A stretch of DNA of 64,000 bases from Azadirachta indica (GCA_022749755.1 CM040442.1:15660457-15724456); one strand, 5' to 3'. Positions 44,816 to 58,053 are shown, counted from the first letter of the stretch. Made by a program: numbers and translations. The notes: generated by a model not told the origin, from the letters alone.

Positions 44816-46241
44816 TATGCAAAAAGGAGTGATATTAGGGCGGCTTGGTTTTCCAATAAAAGTATACTTGTACTTATGTATAAGAAACTTTACTTAAACA
44901 CTAATGACTTTAATACTTTTTTGCCTATTGCATTTGTTTCTCTTCTACAGGCTTATGAAGATGTTTTTCCCGAGGAGGTACCCAATGAATTGCCGCCCAT
45001 TAGGGCTATTGAGCATCAGATCGATTTCATTCCTGGAGCTTCAATTCCAAATAAACCAGCCTATAGGAATAATCTCGAGGAGACAAAGGAGCTTTAAAGG
45101 CAAGTTGAGGAGTTGTTAACCAAGGGATATATTAGAGAAAGTATGAGCCCATGTGCTGTTCCTGTTCTGTTGGTACCTAAGAAAGATGGCTCTGGCGTAT
45201 GTGTGTTGATTGTCGTGCAATTAATAACATTACGGTAAAGTATTGCCATCCTATTCCTAGCTAGATGATATGCTTGATGAATTATATGGTTCTACTATCT
45301 TTAGCAAAATTGATTTAAAAAGTGGATATCATCAAATTCGCATGAGAGAGGGTGATGAGTGGAAAAATGCATTCAAAATAAAATATGGTCTATATGAATG
45401 GTTAGTTATGCCTTTTAGTTTAACTAATGCACCTAATACTTTCATGAGGCTTATGAACCATGTTTTGAAAGATTTAATTGAAAAATTTGTTGTTATATAC
45501 TTTGATGATATCCTTGTGTATTCCAAAAGTTTGAATGAACATGTAGAATATTTAAGGGCCGTACTTGATATTTTGAGGAAAGAAAAGTTATATGCTAACC
45601 TTAAAAAGTGTTCTTTTTGTTTAGATCGAATTATATTTTTAGGTTTCATGATAAGTGCTCAAGGCGTTGAAATTGATGAAGAAAAGGTAAGTGCTATAAA
45701 AAATTGACCTACTCCTAAATCGGTAAGTGAGGTAAGAAATTTTTATGGATTGGCTAGTTTTTATAGACGGTTTGTAAAAGATTTTAGCACCATTGCGACA
45801 CCCGTTACAGAGGTAACTAAAAAAAATTGTACTTTTAAGTGGGACAAAGAATTCTAGCATGCATTTACTTTATTGAAAGATAAGTTTTGTAAGGCACCAA
45901 TTCTTGCTTTGCCTAACTTTGTTAATATTTTTAAACTTGAATGTGATGCATCAGGATTGGGCATTGGGGCTGTTCTTATGCAGGAAAAGAGGCCAATTAC
46001 CTACTTTAGTGAAAAGCTTCATGGCGCCTCGTTGAATTATCCTACTACTTACGATAAAGAGCTTTATGCTTTAGTTAGAACTTTGGAAAACTGGCAGCAT
46101 TACTTATGGCCTAAGGAATTTGTTATTTATACTGACCATCAATCTTTGACGTTCATTAAAGGGCAAAATAAGTTGAACAAAGGACATGTCAAATGGGTTG
46201 AATTTATTGAGACTTTTCCTTATGTGATTAAATACAAGTAA
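44816..46241 (+). pseudogene. pol: C2 RT and RNase H (broken)
   Basis: RT domain 1 is damaged by stops and small deletions at 45095-45265. The core 45270-45707 is open: [15 protein letters not shown], then [11 protein letters not shown] with both Asp. A stop replaces the Trp of NWPTP at 45707. RNase H in 45873-46241 has [24 protein letters not shown] and YTDHQSLTF, and carries one extra Thr codon (NYPTTYDKE) relative to C1. Confidence 0.87.
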
Positions 46242-47790
46242 GGTAAAGACAATGTTGTGACTGATGCACTTTCAAGGAGGTATATTTTACTTAATACTTT
46301 AGATGCAAGAATGCTTGGATTTGAACATATTAAAACTCTTTATGATGATGATACTGACTTTTCTAGCATTTTCAAAGCATGTGAGGAAGCTGCATATAGT
46401 AAGTTCTATAGAATGGATGGGTTTTTGTTTAAAGAAAATAAATTGTGCATATCTATTTGTTCTTTGAGAGAATTACTTGTAAAAGAGTCTCATGGGGGTG
46501 GTTTAATGGGACATTTTGGCATTACAAAAACTTTAAACACTTTTGATAAACACTTCTATTGGCCTAAAATGAAAAATGATGTGCAAAGAGTTTGTGATAG
46601 ATGTGTTGTGTGCAAACAAGCTAAATCTAAAGTTTTAAATCAAGGTTTGTATACTCCTTTACCTGTTTCTAATGAACCTTGGACTAATATTTTCATGGAT
46701 TTTATTTTGAGTTTATCTAGATCGAAAAAAGGGAAAGATTCTATTTTTTTATAGTGGTTGATAGGTTTTTCAAGATGTCACATTTTATACCTTGTAATAA
46801 AACTAATGATGCCACTAATATTGCAAATCTGTTCTTTAGAGAAGTAGTGCATTTGCATGGCATTCCAAAAACTATTGTTAGTGATAGAGATGTGAAGTTT
46901 CTAAGTCATTTTTGGAAAGTTTTGTGGAGTAAATTGGATACTAAATTGTTATATTTACTACTTGTCACCAACAAACTGATGGTCAAACAGAAGTTGTGAA
47001 TAGGACTTTGGGCACTTTGTTGCATGCTATTGTCCAAAAGAATTTGAAGAATTGGGAAGAGTGCATTCCATTTGTTGAATTCACATATAATAGAGTTGTG
47101 CATTCTACTACTGGTTTTTCACCGTTTGAAATTGTTTATGACTTTAACCCATTAACCCCTTTGAATTTAGTTTCTTTACCTTGTGATAAAAAAATTAGCT
47201 TAGATGGGAAAACGAAGGCAGAATTGGTGAGAAAACTAAATGCAGATGTGCGCAAGAACATTGAAAAGAAGAATCAACAAATTACAAGCCAAGTAAACAA
47301 AAGACGAAGGCACGTTGTATTTGAGCTTGGTCATTGGGTTTGGGTACATATGTGAAAGGAAAGGTTTCCAACTCAAAGGAAGTCAAAGTTACATCCAAGA
47401 GGAGATGGTCCCTTTCAAGTTGTTGAGAAGATCAATGATAATGCCTACAAATTGGATTTTCCTGGTGAGTATACTGTAAATGCAACTTTTAATGTGACTG
47501 ATCTTTCTCCTTTTGATGTAGATGGTGAAGATTCGTGGACGAATCATCTTGAGGACCGAGGAAATGATGCAAATACGGATGCACATAAGAGCAATGATCT
47601 AATTCAGCTACCTAATGGTCCCGTTACAAGAGCAAGAATGAAAAAATTCAAGGATGCATTGAATGAGATGATTCAAGGTTTGTGGGATGATTCAAGGTTT
47701 GGGATGATCTTGCAACAATTCAAGAGTGTAAGAAAGAGTAAAATATTAAGCTTGGACTTCAAGACAATAATTAGAGCTTGGTAACATTGA
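46242..47790 (+). pseudogene. pol: C2 integrase (broken) with LTR-encoded tail
   Basis: Zinc module [12 protein letters not shown] … CDRCVVCKQ is intact. The core keeps the first Asp (FMDF) and second Asp (SDRDVKF). After a frameshift near 46960, the Glu position reads DGQTEVVNR; all three catalytic positions therefore survive here, unlike C1. A frameshift at ~46752 and a stop at 47353 (MQKER to M-stop) break it. The tail ([31 protein letters not shown]) runs into the 3' LTR, where a ~20-bp duplication of 'gatgattcaaggtttg' disrupts the last residues. Confidence 0.88.
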
Positions 47791-48432
47791 CAAAAGTACA
47801 AGAAGGCAAAACCTAAAGATTAAAGCTTCTACGAAATTCGACTTCTCAAATCTGTACAAGGCCACATTCGAATGATGTCTCAAGGCTAAGCAAGCATTTC
47901 AAGTCTTTTAATTGCAGTTTGAATCAGATTGTCATCATGATGCAAGTTTCGGATTCCATGTGCCATTTTGGGGTAAATTGCTGTTCAAGCCCATTATTTA
48001 TTTTAATCTTATTTATAAACATATATTTATAGTTTGTTATGTATTTGGGCTGTTAATGCTAATTACTAAGCACAAATTTAGTTTATTTTATTTTAAGTTA
48101 TAATAAGTTTAATTTTGTGGCCAAACACTCCAATTAAGGTTACTACTTATCTCTTGTACCCTTATATATTCAACCACATGCTCCTGTGGAGGCATCAATT
48201 ACTTTTTCGAATGAAAATAAAACTGAAAGTGTTTTCTCTTGTTTTGATTCTTGCTTGAATCAAGGTTCTTACAATCAAAACTAATTACTTTGAGGGTATT
48301 TATTCTAAAGCTCTATTTCACAAGTTGAAATTAGATTGTAGACTTGGGTGAATCTGATTTATCTTTCCAAGAGGTTACTTCCATGCATAAAGATATTAGG
48401 TCTCAAGTTTAATATACTCGGGGTTCGTATCA
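47565..48432 (+). repeat. C2 3' LTR (868 bp)
   Basis: Starts 'tgatgcaaatacggatgcac' and ends 'ggggttcgtatca'. Longer than the 5' LTR because of a ~20-bp tandem duplication near 47670-47700. The preceding polypurine tract is interrupted (gaggaccgaggaaa). Confidence 0.93.
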
Positions 48433-48437
48433 CAATG
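48433..48437. repeat. Target-site duplication CAATG, right copy (C2)
   Basis: Equal to 41344-41348; satellite resumes directly. Confidence 0.9.
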
Positions 48438-51155
48438 TATTGGATTTAAAAAACGAAAAAGTTAGAAATGTACGATTTTCAGGGACAAAATTGTCAAAAC
48501 ATGAAACAGGCGAAAAAAATGGTTTCGTTTTGAGACAGAACTCATGTCCTGTGACGATTATTACAATGTGTATTTCATTTAAAAAATGAAAGACTCAGAA
48601 ATGTACGATTTTCTGGGACGAAATTGTCAAATGTAAAATGGGTGTAAAAAAATGGTTTGGTTTCGAACGAGACTCATGTTTTTGTGACTTGCCATGGCAT
48701 TATGATTGTTACTATATATTTCATTTAAAAAATAGAACAGTATAAAATGTACGATTTTGGGGACAAAATTGTCAAACCCGAAATGAGCACCAAAAAAGGT
48801 TTCGTTTCGAGATAAGACACATGTCTTTTTACTAACCGTGGTATGATGATCGTTACAATGCATTTTATTTCAAAAAGGAAAGAGTCGAAAATTAATGATT
48901 TTTGAAGACGAAATTGTCAAATGAAAAACGGGCGCAAAAAAAATGGTTCCGTTTTGAGACGAAACGCACGTCTTGTTACTCACCTGGGGTGACGATCATT
49001 ACAATGCATTTCATTTTAAAAACAGAAGAGTCGGAAATGTACGGTTTTCGAGGGTGAAATTGTTAAATGCGAAACGGGTGCAAAAAATGGTTTTGTTTCT
49101 AGACGAGATGGATGTCTTGTTTTTCGCTGTGGCATGACGATCGTTACAATGTATTTGCTTTAAAAAACGGACGAGTTGGAAATATATAATTTTCGGGGAC
49201 GAAATTGTTAAAACGCGAAACAGGCGCAAAAAAATGATTTCGTTTCAAAGTAGGACTCATGTCTTGTGACTCACCGTGGTGTGATGATTGTTACAATATA
49301 TTTCATTTAAAAAATAGAAGAGTCAGAATTGAACAACTTTTGGGGACAAAATTATCAAACGCAAAACGGGTGCAAAAAAATAGTTTCATTTTGAGCCGGT
49401 ACGCTTGTCTTGTTACTCACCGTGGGGTAACAATTGTTACAATGCATTTTATTTCAAAAACGGAACAATCAGAAATGTATGATTTTCAGGGACGAAATTG
49501 TCAAACATGAAACGGGCGAAAAAAATAGTTTCGTTTTCTAGATGAGATGCATGTCTTGTTTCTTACGTGGAGTGACAATTGTTACAATGCATTTCTATTT
49601 GAAAATGGAGGAGTCGGAAAAGTACAGTTCTTAGGAACGAAATTGCCAAACGCAAAACAAGCGGAAAAAAATTATTTCGTTTTGAGACGAAACGCATGTC
49701 TTGTTACTTGCCATGGTGTCACGATCATTATAATGCATTTCATTTAAAAAACAGAAGAGTTAGAAATGTACGATTTTCGGGGATGAAATTGTTAAACACG
49801 AAACGGGTGCAAAAGAGTGGTTTCGTTTTGAGATGAGACGCATATTTTTTTACTCACCATGGCATGAGGATAGTTACAATGCATTTCATTTCAAAAATGG
49901 AAGAGTCGAAAATGAACGATTTTCGGGGACGAAATTGTCAAAAGTAAAATGGGCGCATAAAATGGTTTCCTTTAGGGATGGGACGCATGTCTTGTGACTC
50001 ACCGTGATGTGACGATCATTACAATATATTTCAATTAAGAAACAGAAGAATCAGAAATGTACAATTTTCAGAGATGAAATTGTCAAACGCGAGACGGGCG
50101 CAAAAAAATAGTATTGTTTTGAGATAGGACTTATGTCTTTCTACTCACCATGATGTGATGATCGTTACAATGCATTTCATTTCTAAAATGGAAGAGTCGG
50201 AAATAAACGATTTTTAGAGATGGAATTGTCAAACTTAAAACAAGGAGCAAAAAAATAGTTTCGTTCTGAGACGGGAGGCATGTCTTGTTACTCGCTATGG
50301 GGTGACGATCATTACAATGCATTTTATTTCAAAAAACAGAAGTTAGAAATGTACAATTTTTGGGGACAAAATTGTCAAACCAGAAACGGTTGTGAAAAAA
50401 TAGTTTTGCTTCAGGACGAGACACATTTCTTATTTCTCACTGTAGCATAACAATCATTACAATGCATTTCTATTCGAAATTGGAGGAGTCGGAAATGTAC
50501 AATTCTCGGGAACAAAGTTGTGAAATGCAAAATGATGCACAAAATTGGTTTCGTTTCTAGACGAGACTCATGTCTTGTTACTCACTGTGGGATAACGATC
50601 ATTACAATGCATTTTATTTAAAAAACAGAAGAGTTGAAAATGTATGATTTAGGGACGAAATTGTCAAACGTAAAATGAGCGCAAAAAAATAGTTTGGTTT
50701 CGAGACGAGATGCATGTCTTCTTTCTCACCAAGGGCTGACAATCCTTACAATGCATTTCTGCTCAAAAATGGAGGAGTCGGAAATGTACGATTATCAGGA
50801 ATGAAGTTGTCAAACGTAAAACGGGTGCAAAAAAATGGTTTCATTTCAAGATGGGACGCATGTTTTCCTACTCACCGTGGCATGGTGATCATTACAAGGC
50901 ATTTCTATTCGAAAATGGAGAAGTCAGAAATTTACGATTGTCGAGAACGAAATTGTCAAATACAAAACGAGCGAAAAAAATTGTTTCGTTTCTAGAAGGG
51001 ACGCGTCTCTTGTTACTCACTGTGGGGTGATGATCTTTGCAATGCATTTCATTTCTAAAATAGAACAGTCAAAAATGTACAAAAAAATTGTTAAACGCAA
51101 AACGGGCGCAAAAAAATAGTTTCATTTTGAGACGAGATGCATGTCTTGTTTCTTT
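48433..51155 (-). repeat. 147-bp satellite, block 8b (orientation 2)
   Basis: About 18 monomers continuing block 8a after C2. A distinctive pair ('agacgagatggatgtcttg' then 'ggactcatgtcttgtgac', with 'gtcaaaacgcgaaac') occurs near 49100-49275 and recurs at 54410-54600 and 62770-62945. Subtype III monomers occur near 49580, 50475, 50755 and 50900. Confidence 0.93.
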
Positions 51156-51629
51156 GAAAATAAACCTTAAAAATTTTAATAGTTAGGCCAACAACTATCA
51201 CATAACTTTGATAAATGAATACAAACATTTAAAATTTTCTGAAAATAAACTAAAACAATTAAGACTATGAATTACAACTCACCAAATCTTTCTATCATCT
51301 AGAAAGTAAACAAAACACATTGAATTTAAGCTAAAAAATCTTTAAAATTTGTGTATCCAAATTTTGCCTTAAAAATTAATATGTTGTGAAGAAGTTACCA
51401 TAAGTTTCTTTAGAAAACTCCAAATGCTAAATCGCAAAATTTTATAGAAAGCTTGCTTCTTCAACTTTTAATGAGACCAACCTCTTTCTGAAATATTACT
51501 TCAGTCAATACAGTTTAAATTTCAAAATTGCCCCTCTGACAGTGTCTTCATAACTTAATAAATTAGGGTAATTTTTTGAATTTATTGGCACTTAAATTCT
51601 ACTCTTAATGTTCGAACACTCCCATGTCA
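51156..51629 (-). repeat. Family B LTR fragment, reversed
   Basis: Runs from 'tttgaaaataaaccttaaaaa' to 'cactcccatgtca' (the B LTR start reversed). The LTR end half is missing. Satellite lies on both sides. Confidence 0.85.
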
Positions 51630-52107
51630 AAAATTGTCAAATGCAAAACAGGCGGAAAAAAAAATTGTTTTGTTTCTAGACGCAATGCACGTCTTGTTAC
51701 TCATCGTGGTGTGGCGATCATTACAATGCATTTCATTCTAAAAACGGAAGAGTCAGAAATGAACAATTTTTGGGGACGAAATTGTCAAATGCAAAACGAG
51801 CGCAAAAAAAATGGTTTCCTTTCGGGATGGGATGCATGTCTTGTGACGCACCGTCGCATGATGATCGGTATAATATATTTCATTAAAAAAATAGAAGAGT
51901 CTAAAATGTACGATTTTTGGGGACGAAATTGTCAAACGCAAAACGAGCACAAAAGTTTGGTTCTGTTTTGAGACGGGATTCATGCCTTATGACTCACCAT
52001 GGTGTTATAATCATTTAAAAATCGGAACAGTTAGAAAATGTACGATTTCGGGGACAAAATTGTCAAACCTAAAACGAGTGCAAAAAAATGGTTTCATTTC
52101 GAGAGGG
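51630..52107 (-). repeat. 147-bp satellite, block 9 (orientation 2)
   Basis: About 3.2 monomers, with one shortened near 52010-52020. Confidence 0.92.
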
Positions 52108-52885
52108 TGATGCAAACGAAATTGCACAATCACATAAACAAAAGGAGAACTTCAGACATATGGTTAGATACACTCAATTGCAGCATCTATATGATTTGTT
52201 AAGCGTGTAGAGTGGACCGATTACAAGAGTTAGAGTCAAGATATTGGAAAGTACCTTAAATGGACTAATTAAAAAAATGTGTGATTCAAATACAATTCAA
52301 AATATACGTCTTGAAGAATTAGGCTCAGTGAACATCATTCAAGCGATCAGAGTTTAAGAAGACTAATATAAAAGTGTTCAAAAATTATAGTTTATTTGCG
52401 TAATTTTTAAGAATCTTAAAATGATGTAATCACTTACATTGTACACATTCGACACCATTGCTTACGTTATATATATATGACGTCATTGCTTACATTTTCA
52501 TGTTTGAAATTTTTAGTTTTTAAAAGTCATAAATTTTGTATTTATTTTGTCAGATTATTAGGTAGGATTGTTAGCCTAACTTTTGACATTTTCTCTTTGT
52601 AATGAAACAAGCAATTTGAGTGTTAAATTATTTCTTACAAATTCTTGTTCTTAAACTCTTCAAGTTTAGTTTCTTATGATGTTCAAAACAACCAAACTTA
52701 TCATCTAAATTCTTAAGCGTTTTCTTAAGGATTTTTGGTATGACGTTTGAATAAATCATAGTCTTGGTTCTTATCTAAATAGGTATCGGGTCAAGACTCT
52801 ATAAACTTGCGTCTTGAGAAAATCTTGGGGTTTTTTACTATATTCGGTGTTGGGTTTCGCCACATTATTGGCGAGTTTCGTATCA
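52108..52885 (+). repeat. Family D 5' LTR (778 bp)
   Basis: Starts 'tgatgcaaacgaaattgc', ends 'gcgagtttcgtatca'. It keeps a tgacgtca palindrome near 52488 and the LTR-encoded TRVRVK-type segment. PBS follows. Confidence 0.9.
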
Positions 52886-52887
52886 TT

Positions 52888-52899
52888 TGGTATCAGAGC
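52888..52899 (+). other. Primer binding site, tRNA-iMet type (family D)
   Basis: tggtatcagagc, exact. Confidence 0.86.
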
Positions 52900-53372
52900 T
52901 TTAGTTTTAAGGTAAGTTTAAGTTATCCTTTACATCTTTATTGTTCCTTTACTTCTTAATTTAGTATTTTGAAAAATATACAAAAAAAAATATTATGGCC
53001 AAATTCCTCCTTGATTGGTCCAAATTTGAATTTTATGTGTTTTACTTCTTTCAGTTTATTTTGAGTTCATATTTTTCATTTTTACTTCTTAAAAAAAAAA
53101 AAAGAATTATTGTTATCTATTATATTTCTTGTAGTATTGGCCTAATATTCCTTATTCTTGATCAAATATTGTCATTGCTTGCATCAATTTCTTAATGATT
53201 GTTTATTGAATCTTGTGATTTGTTTTGATTGCTTTTCATCTTAAAATTGCCATTGAAATTTTGATTAAGAGTGTGGGAGTGTGAGAACATTTGAGTGCTC
53301 AAACACGAGAGTGAGTGAAAAACATGTGAGGAAGTGCTTGTGAGGTTTCTAACTTTGTTTCGCAGATTTTAA
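52900..53372 (+). other. Family D leader
   Basis: About 470 bp of AT-rich non-coding sequence, including an A run near 53091. Homologous to 25501-26003 reversed. Confidence 0.7.
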
Positions 53373-53867
53373 ATGTCTCACAATCAAGAAGAAAATTCAA
53401 CCTCGGAGGTACAACAACCAAGCACCCCGAACCTACGATTGCAAGCGTTATTAGAGGAGATGAGACGGATGATAAAGGCTAAGTTAGAACCAATTCATGA
53501 GATGATGGATAGGTTGGAAGAAGAGACATCAAGAGGACAACATCAAAGCTCTTCCATTAGACAACCACCTAAGCAAGTGCAACCAAGGGTACAATGGGGT
53601 AATGTTGAAGATGATGAGGAGTTAGATGAATCACCAATGAATCGGGGCAGGAATTTGCGTGGTTCTGGGAATAGAGAAGGTAGGTTGGGTAGACCTAAGT
53701 TGGATGATGATTTAAGAAATAGTAAGGTAAAAATTTCACTGTTTTAAGGTAGAAACGATCCTTAAACTTATTTAGAGTGGGAGAAAAAAATAGACATGAT
53801 TTTCGATTGTCACAACTACTCTGAGATCAAAAAAGTAAAATTTGCGGCCATTAAATTTACTGATTAT
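53373..53867 (+). pseudogene. gag: Family D gag N-terminal fragment
   Basis: ATG at 53373 opens a 124-residue frame: MSHNQEENSTSE, a Met/Glu/Leu-rich probable coiled coil (ALLEEMRRMIKAKLEPIHEMMDRLEEE), a Gln-rich linker and KLDDDLRNSKVKISLF. A stop follows. The capsid entry (EWEKKIDMIFDCHNYSEIKK) then continues to about 53867, where the sequence jumps into a D LTR. It preserves the gag start better than the copy at 25500. Confidence 0.85.
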
Positions 53868-54127
53868 GTTTATTTCTTATAAGTTCTTATTCTTGAACTC
53901 TTCAAGTTTAATTTCTTATGGTGTTCAAAACAACCAAACTTATCATTTAGATTCTTAAGCGTTTTCTTAAGAATTCTTAGTGTAGCGTTTGAATAAATCA
54001 TAGTCTTGATTCTTATCTAGATAGGTATCGGATCAACGCTCCATAAACTTGCATCTTGGGGAAATCTTGGAGTTCTTTACTATATTCGGTGTTCAATTTC
54101 GTCATGTTATTGGAAAGGTTTGCATTA
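53868..54127 (+). repeat. Family D LTR, terminal fragment
   Basis: Matches the last ~260 bp of the D LTR ('ttcttgaactcttcaagttt' to 'gttattggaaaggtttgcatta'). The join from gag to mid-LTR shows a single deletion that removed most of gag-pol and the start of the 3' LTR. Flanks do not form a clean target duplication. Confidence 0.83.
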
Positions 54128-54756
54128 GATGAGACGTGTGTCTTTTTACTCACTGTGGTGTCGTGATCATTACAATTCATTTCATTTAAAAAACGGAAGA
54201 GTCCACAATGAACGATTTTCAAAGACGAAATTGTCAAACAAAAAACAGAAGCAGGAAAATGGTTTAGTTTCGAGAAGGGACACATGTCTTGTTACTCACT
54301 ATGAGGTGACGATTGTTACAATGCATTTCATTTTAAAAACGGAAGAGTCAAAAACGTATGATTTTTGGGGACGAAATTGTCAAATGTGAAACAGGTGCAA
54401 GAAAATGGTTTTATTTCTATAGATGAGATGGATGTTTGGTTTCTCACTGTGGCATGACGATCGTTACAATGTATTTGATTTAAAAAACGGACGAGTCGGT
54501 TGGAAATGTACAATTTTCGGGGACAAAATTGTCAAAACGTGAAATGGGTGCAAAAAAATGGTTTCGTTTCGAGATAAGGCTCATGTCTTGTGACTCACCA
54601 TGGCGTAATGATCGTTACAATATATTTTTCATTAAAAAATGGAGGAGTTAGAAATGAACAATTTTCGTGGACAATTTGACAAAAGCAAAACAAGCGCAAA
54701 AAACTGATTTCGTTTCGAGACGAGAGGCATGTCTTGATACTTACTGTAGAGTGATG
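54128..54756 (-). repeat. 147-bp satellite, block 10 (orientation 2)
   Basis: About 4.3 monomers, including the variant pair 'agatgagatggatgt' / 'aaggctcatgtcttgtgac'. Confidence 0.92.
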
Positions 54757-56123
54757 TGATAAATCAATATTTGTCCTACTATTTTGTTATGTTTATGTCC
54801 TTTATTCATATATTTTATCTTAAAATTTTATTACTTTGAGCTTCTTTTTATTATTTGTAGAAAACCCAAAAAACAAATCCAAGATGCTAGAAGGCTGTAT
54901 TTGCTGAACATAATCCGTATTTTTAGCATAATTTTGTCCTCAATACTCGTATTTGAGTGATACAAAATAAATTGAAAACTAAACATAATGATTTACAACC
55001 CTATATTTCAAAAAGAAAGCAAATGTTGAAGTTTTAAGGGTCAAAACTCCAGCTAGGAAGAAGACAACTAGGAGACAAACTTTCCTTGACATGTGGGAGT
55101 GAATTTTGAATAAGTTGTTGACAAAATGAGGAGGAGGGATAACTTTGGAGGGCTGCTGGGGCTGAGAACGAATTGGGGAAGAATTTGATGAATAATAGGG
55201 TTTTCTAAAGAGTGAGTTTTTCATTATTGAAGGGGGAAGATTGCTGGATTGAAGAGGACATTCTTGTTGGGCAGAATTATCATTTTCTGTAAAAACTTAG
55301 TGGTGAACCTTCAAAAAGGGAAGCTTTTTTTAAGTTTGTTTATTTTTCAAATATGTTTAGAACTTTTGTAATTAAATTCATAAATTTGAATTTAAGAATG
55401 GAAGTGTAAACATATTTTGAGAGTTTGGCTTTACTATTGAAATAGTATTGAATATTTTGTGAAATATGATTAATTAGAAGTTGAGATTATTTATTATTCA
55501 TTGATTTGTATAATTTTAATTATTTGTTGTGGATTTGTATCTATTATTTGTGATTGAAATTAATTTGAGAATTAAGGTGTTAGAAACATCATCTTACCTT
55601 AATTAAGCTCTTTTGAACAAGTATTTAAATTAAATCCATTGAGTTGATTTGATTTAAATGGTTAAATAATTTCCTTGTAATAATATAATTAATTAAGTAG
55701 AAGTCTTATATTAAGGATATATTTAATTAATTGTAAATGAGAATTACCATGATCATTGGAATTCTCTAGCTTTAGTGAAAAAACCAATAATCTAAAATAC
55801 ATAATGGTTGTTTAATTCACCTTATATTTCAATACCAGATTAGATAATTAGCCAAACCCCATGTAATTTCATTGAATTCAACAGAATTTTATAAATTTTA
55901 AGTTCTTGTAATTTATCTATTTAATCACTTCAATTGAAATAATTTGAAATTGTCATTTGATTGCGTTAAAGTATTTAGGATTTTATGTTTGCTTAAATTA
56001 GTAATTAACAGGAAACAATAAGGATTTAAACCATTATAATTCCGTGAGAGATCGACCTCGGGTGAACTTATCGTTAGTTATTAATGATTCGTGTACTTAC
56101 GAGCATTTAAAATTTGCAAATCA
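54757..56123 (+). repeat. Family A 5' LTR (1367 bp)
   Basis: Starts 'tgataaatcaatatttgtcc' and ends 'aaaatttgcaaatca', followed by PBS and gag. Satellite lies on the left. Confidence 0.9.
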
Positions 56124-56129
56124 AGTTTT

Positions 56130-56147
56130 TGGCGCTGTTGCTGGGTA
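56130..56147 (+). other. Primer binding site, tRNA-Asp type (family A)
   Basis: tggcgctgttgctgggta matches the tRNA-Asp complement with three substitutions, placed six bases after the LTR. Confidence 0.75.
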
Positions 56148-56244
56148 ATTGGTGTTTAAATCTATATTTGTTTTCTTTGTTGCTATTTTTTTTTGTTTCT
56201 TTGTAGCTTAATTTCTTTTTTATTTTTTTACTTTCATTAAGTAC

Positions 56245-58053
56245 ATGCACGGTGATAATTTCCGAACAAGAGATCTTTGGGAGAAAAGAGATAATATCTT
56301 AAAAATAAGGAAAAACTTGAGACAATTAGTTGTGAAGGACATCAATTACGTACTGAACAAGAAGAAGAAATGTCGAGGAAATAGCAAGCGTGGAGCCCTA
56401 AACGACGGAAGTAGCTGAAAGACAAAGGGTGATGAAGGAGTATGCAAGGCCAATCGTTAACACTTCTACATCTTGCATATAATTGGAGGATGCTGAACGA
56501 AATTATGAGATAAAAAACATTTATTATTCCATTTTGCCTTCTTTTTATGGAATTCCTAACGAAGACCCCTTAATTTTCATTAAGAACTTTTATGCAACAG
56601 TGCAAACTTTTCCTTTACAAGGATTAACCGAGGATCGACTTGGGATGAGGTGTTTTCCCTATACACTAAAAGATAGAGCTAAAGCTTAGTTAATGACTCT
56701 TCCACCAAGATCTTTAACTACATGGGAAGCAGTTTACAATAAATTCATTGAAAAATTCTACTCTCACCAAAAGACCACCGAGTTAAGGACTAAAATTACT
56801 ATTTTTTCTCAAATGGAGGGAGAGCCTTTTCATGAAGCATGGGATAGATTTAAGATGCTTCTTGTCCAATGTCCTCATCATCATTTTCCGCTGCAGCTAC
56901 AAAACCAATTTTTTTATGATGGATTGATGCAACAATGTCAATATACAGTTGATAATGCCGCCGTGGAACCATGGGAGAAAAGACCGCAGAAGAGACATAA
57001 GAGCTATATGAAATGTTGGGTGCTAATTCGCAGCAAAAGAGTATAAGAGGAAGGAAAGTTGGGGTGCATGATTTAAGCTCCAAGAATGAAATGGCAATGC
57101 AACTTGCTGAATTGACTAAGCAAGTCAAACTCCTTACAGCCAATAACCAGCCAACTTATAAGGTATGTGGAATTTGTGGTATTTATGGGTATAATGCTAA
57201 CACTTGTTCTTTATCTTGTGATTCTTACGTAGGTGGTGAACAAGAACAAGCTAATTTGATGGAGTCTTACCAACCTAGGCCAAGACATGATCCTTTTGCA
57301 AACACATATAACCCAGGTTGGAGAAATCATCCGAATTTCTTTTGGAAGACTAATAACAATCCAACATATGCTCAAAACTCAAGGCCAATTCAAGCCATGC
57401 CACCTGAACAACCTAGAAGACCAATATTGGAGGAGAGCTTGAATACCTTCATTCAAGTCAGTAAAGAAAACCATGAGACACATAATCAAAGGTTGGATTC
57501 CTTAGAAGCATCTATAAAGAGGGTAGAAATGCAAGTTGGGCAACTTGCAGAACACATGCAAGGACATCAAAAAGGAAAGCTACCTAGCCAACCCGAGCAA
57601 GCAAAAGCTGTTACAGTCTTACGAAGTGGTAAAATTATTAACAAAAATTTTAATAATGAAAATTCTAATGATTTACCACTTCATACAGAAAATGGGGAGC
57701 AAGAAGTTTTCAAAGAAGAACAAACTAAAGATCCCCAACCTTCTAAGCATTCCGAAAAGAGCGAAGAGAATGATTCAGCTTCTACTCCATCGCTCCATAA
57801 GGCGACCGAGCCTTATAGGCCTGCAATTCCTTATCCACACCGCTTAAGAGAAAATAAGCAAGACAAACAATTTTCTGAGATTTTTGAGATGCTTTCTAAG
57901 GTTGATATTAACTTATCTCTTTTGGATGTTATAGGAATATACCATCACATGCAAAATTTTTCAAGGAACTCAACACCAAAAAAAGAAGATATGAGAAGAA
58001 TGAGAAAGTCATGGTCTCAGAAGTTGCTAGTGCAATGCTTCAATAAAATTTGA
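56245..58053 (+). pseudogene. gag: Family A gag (broken)
   Basis: ATG at 56245 matches the starts at 30837 and 62247. The N-terminal part is frameshifted. The capsid core is open at 56483-56689 (LPSFYGIPNEDP, YTLKDRAKA, then a stop in place of Trp) and 56693-57046 (TTWEAVYNKFIEKFYSHQKT, FHEAWDRFKMLLVQCPHHHFP). The frame 57013-58053 covers the nucleocapsid region. It has a zinc-knuckle-like CGICGIYGYNANTC in which the His position is Tyr, a Gln/Pro-rich linker (PRHDPFANTYNPGWRNHPNF) and a helix (HNQRLDSLEASIKRVEMQVGQLAEHM). This is typical Athila-type Gag. Confidence 0.88.

Larger units (their letters stand above)
41349..48432 (+). mobile_element. C2: complete but decayed family C retrotransposon in satellite
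   Basis: A 7084-bp element with LTRs at 41349-42195 and 47565-48432, PBS 42199-42210, leader, gag, protease, RT, RNase H and integrase in order. It is flanked by CAATG. It has many stops and frameshifts, and its LTRs differ visibly more than those of C1, so it is the older insertion. It is full length relative to C1 and shows that gag and pol were originally one frame. Its orientation is opposite to C1. Confidence 0.95.

Noticed and set aside
52108..54127. Target-site duplication for the D remnant
   Set aside because: Flanks (left …gaggg, right gatga…) do not match; the 3' end was altered by deletion.
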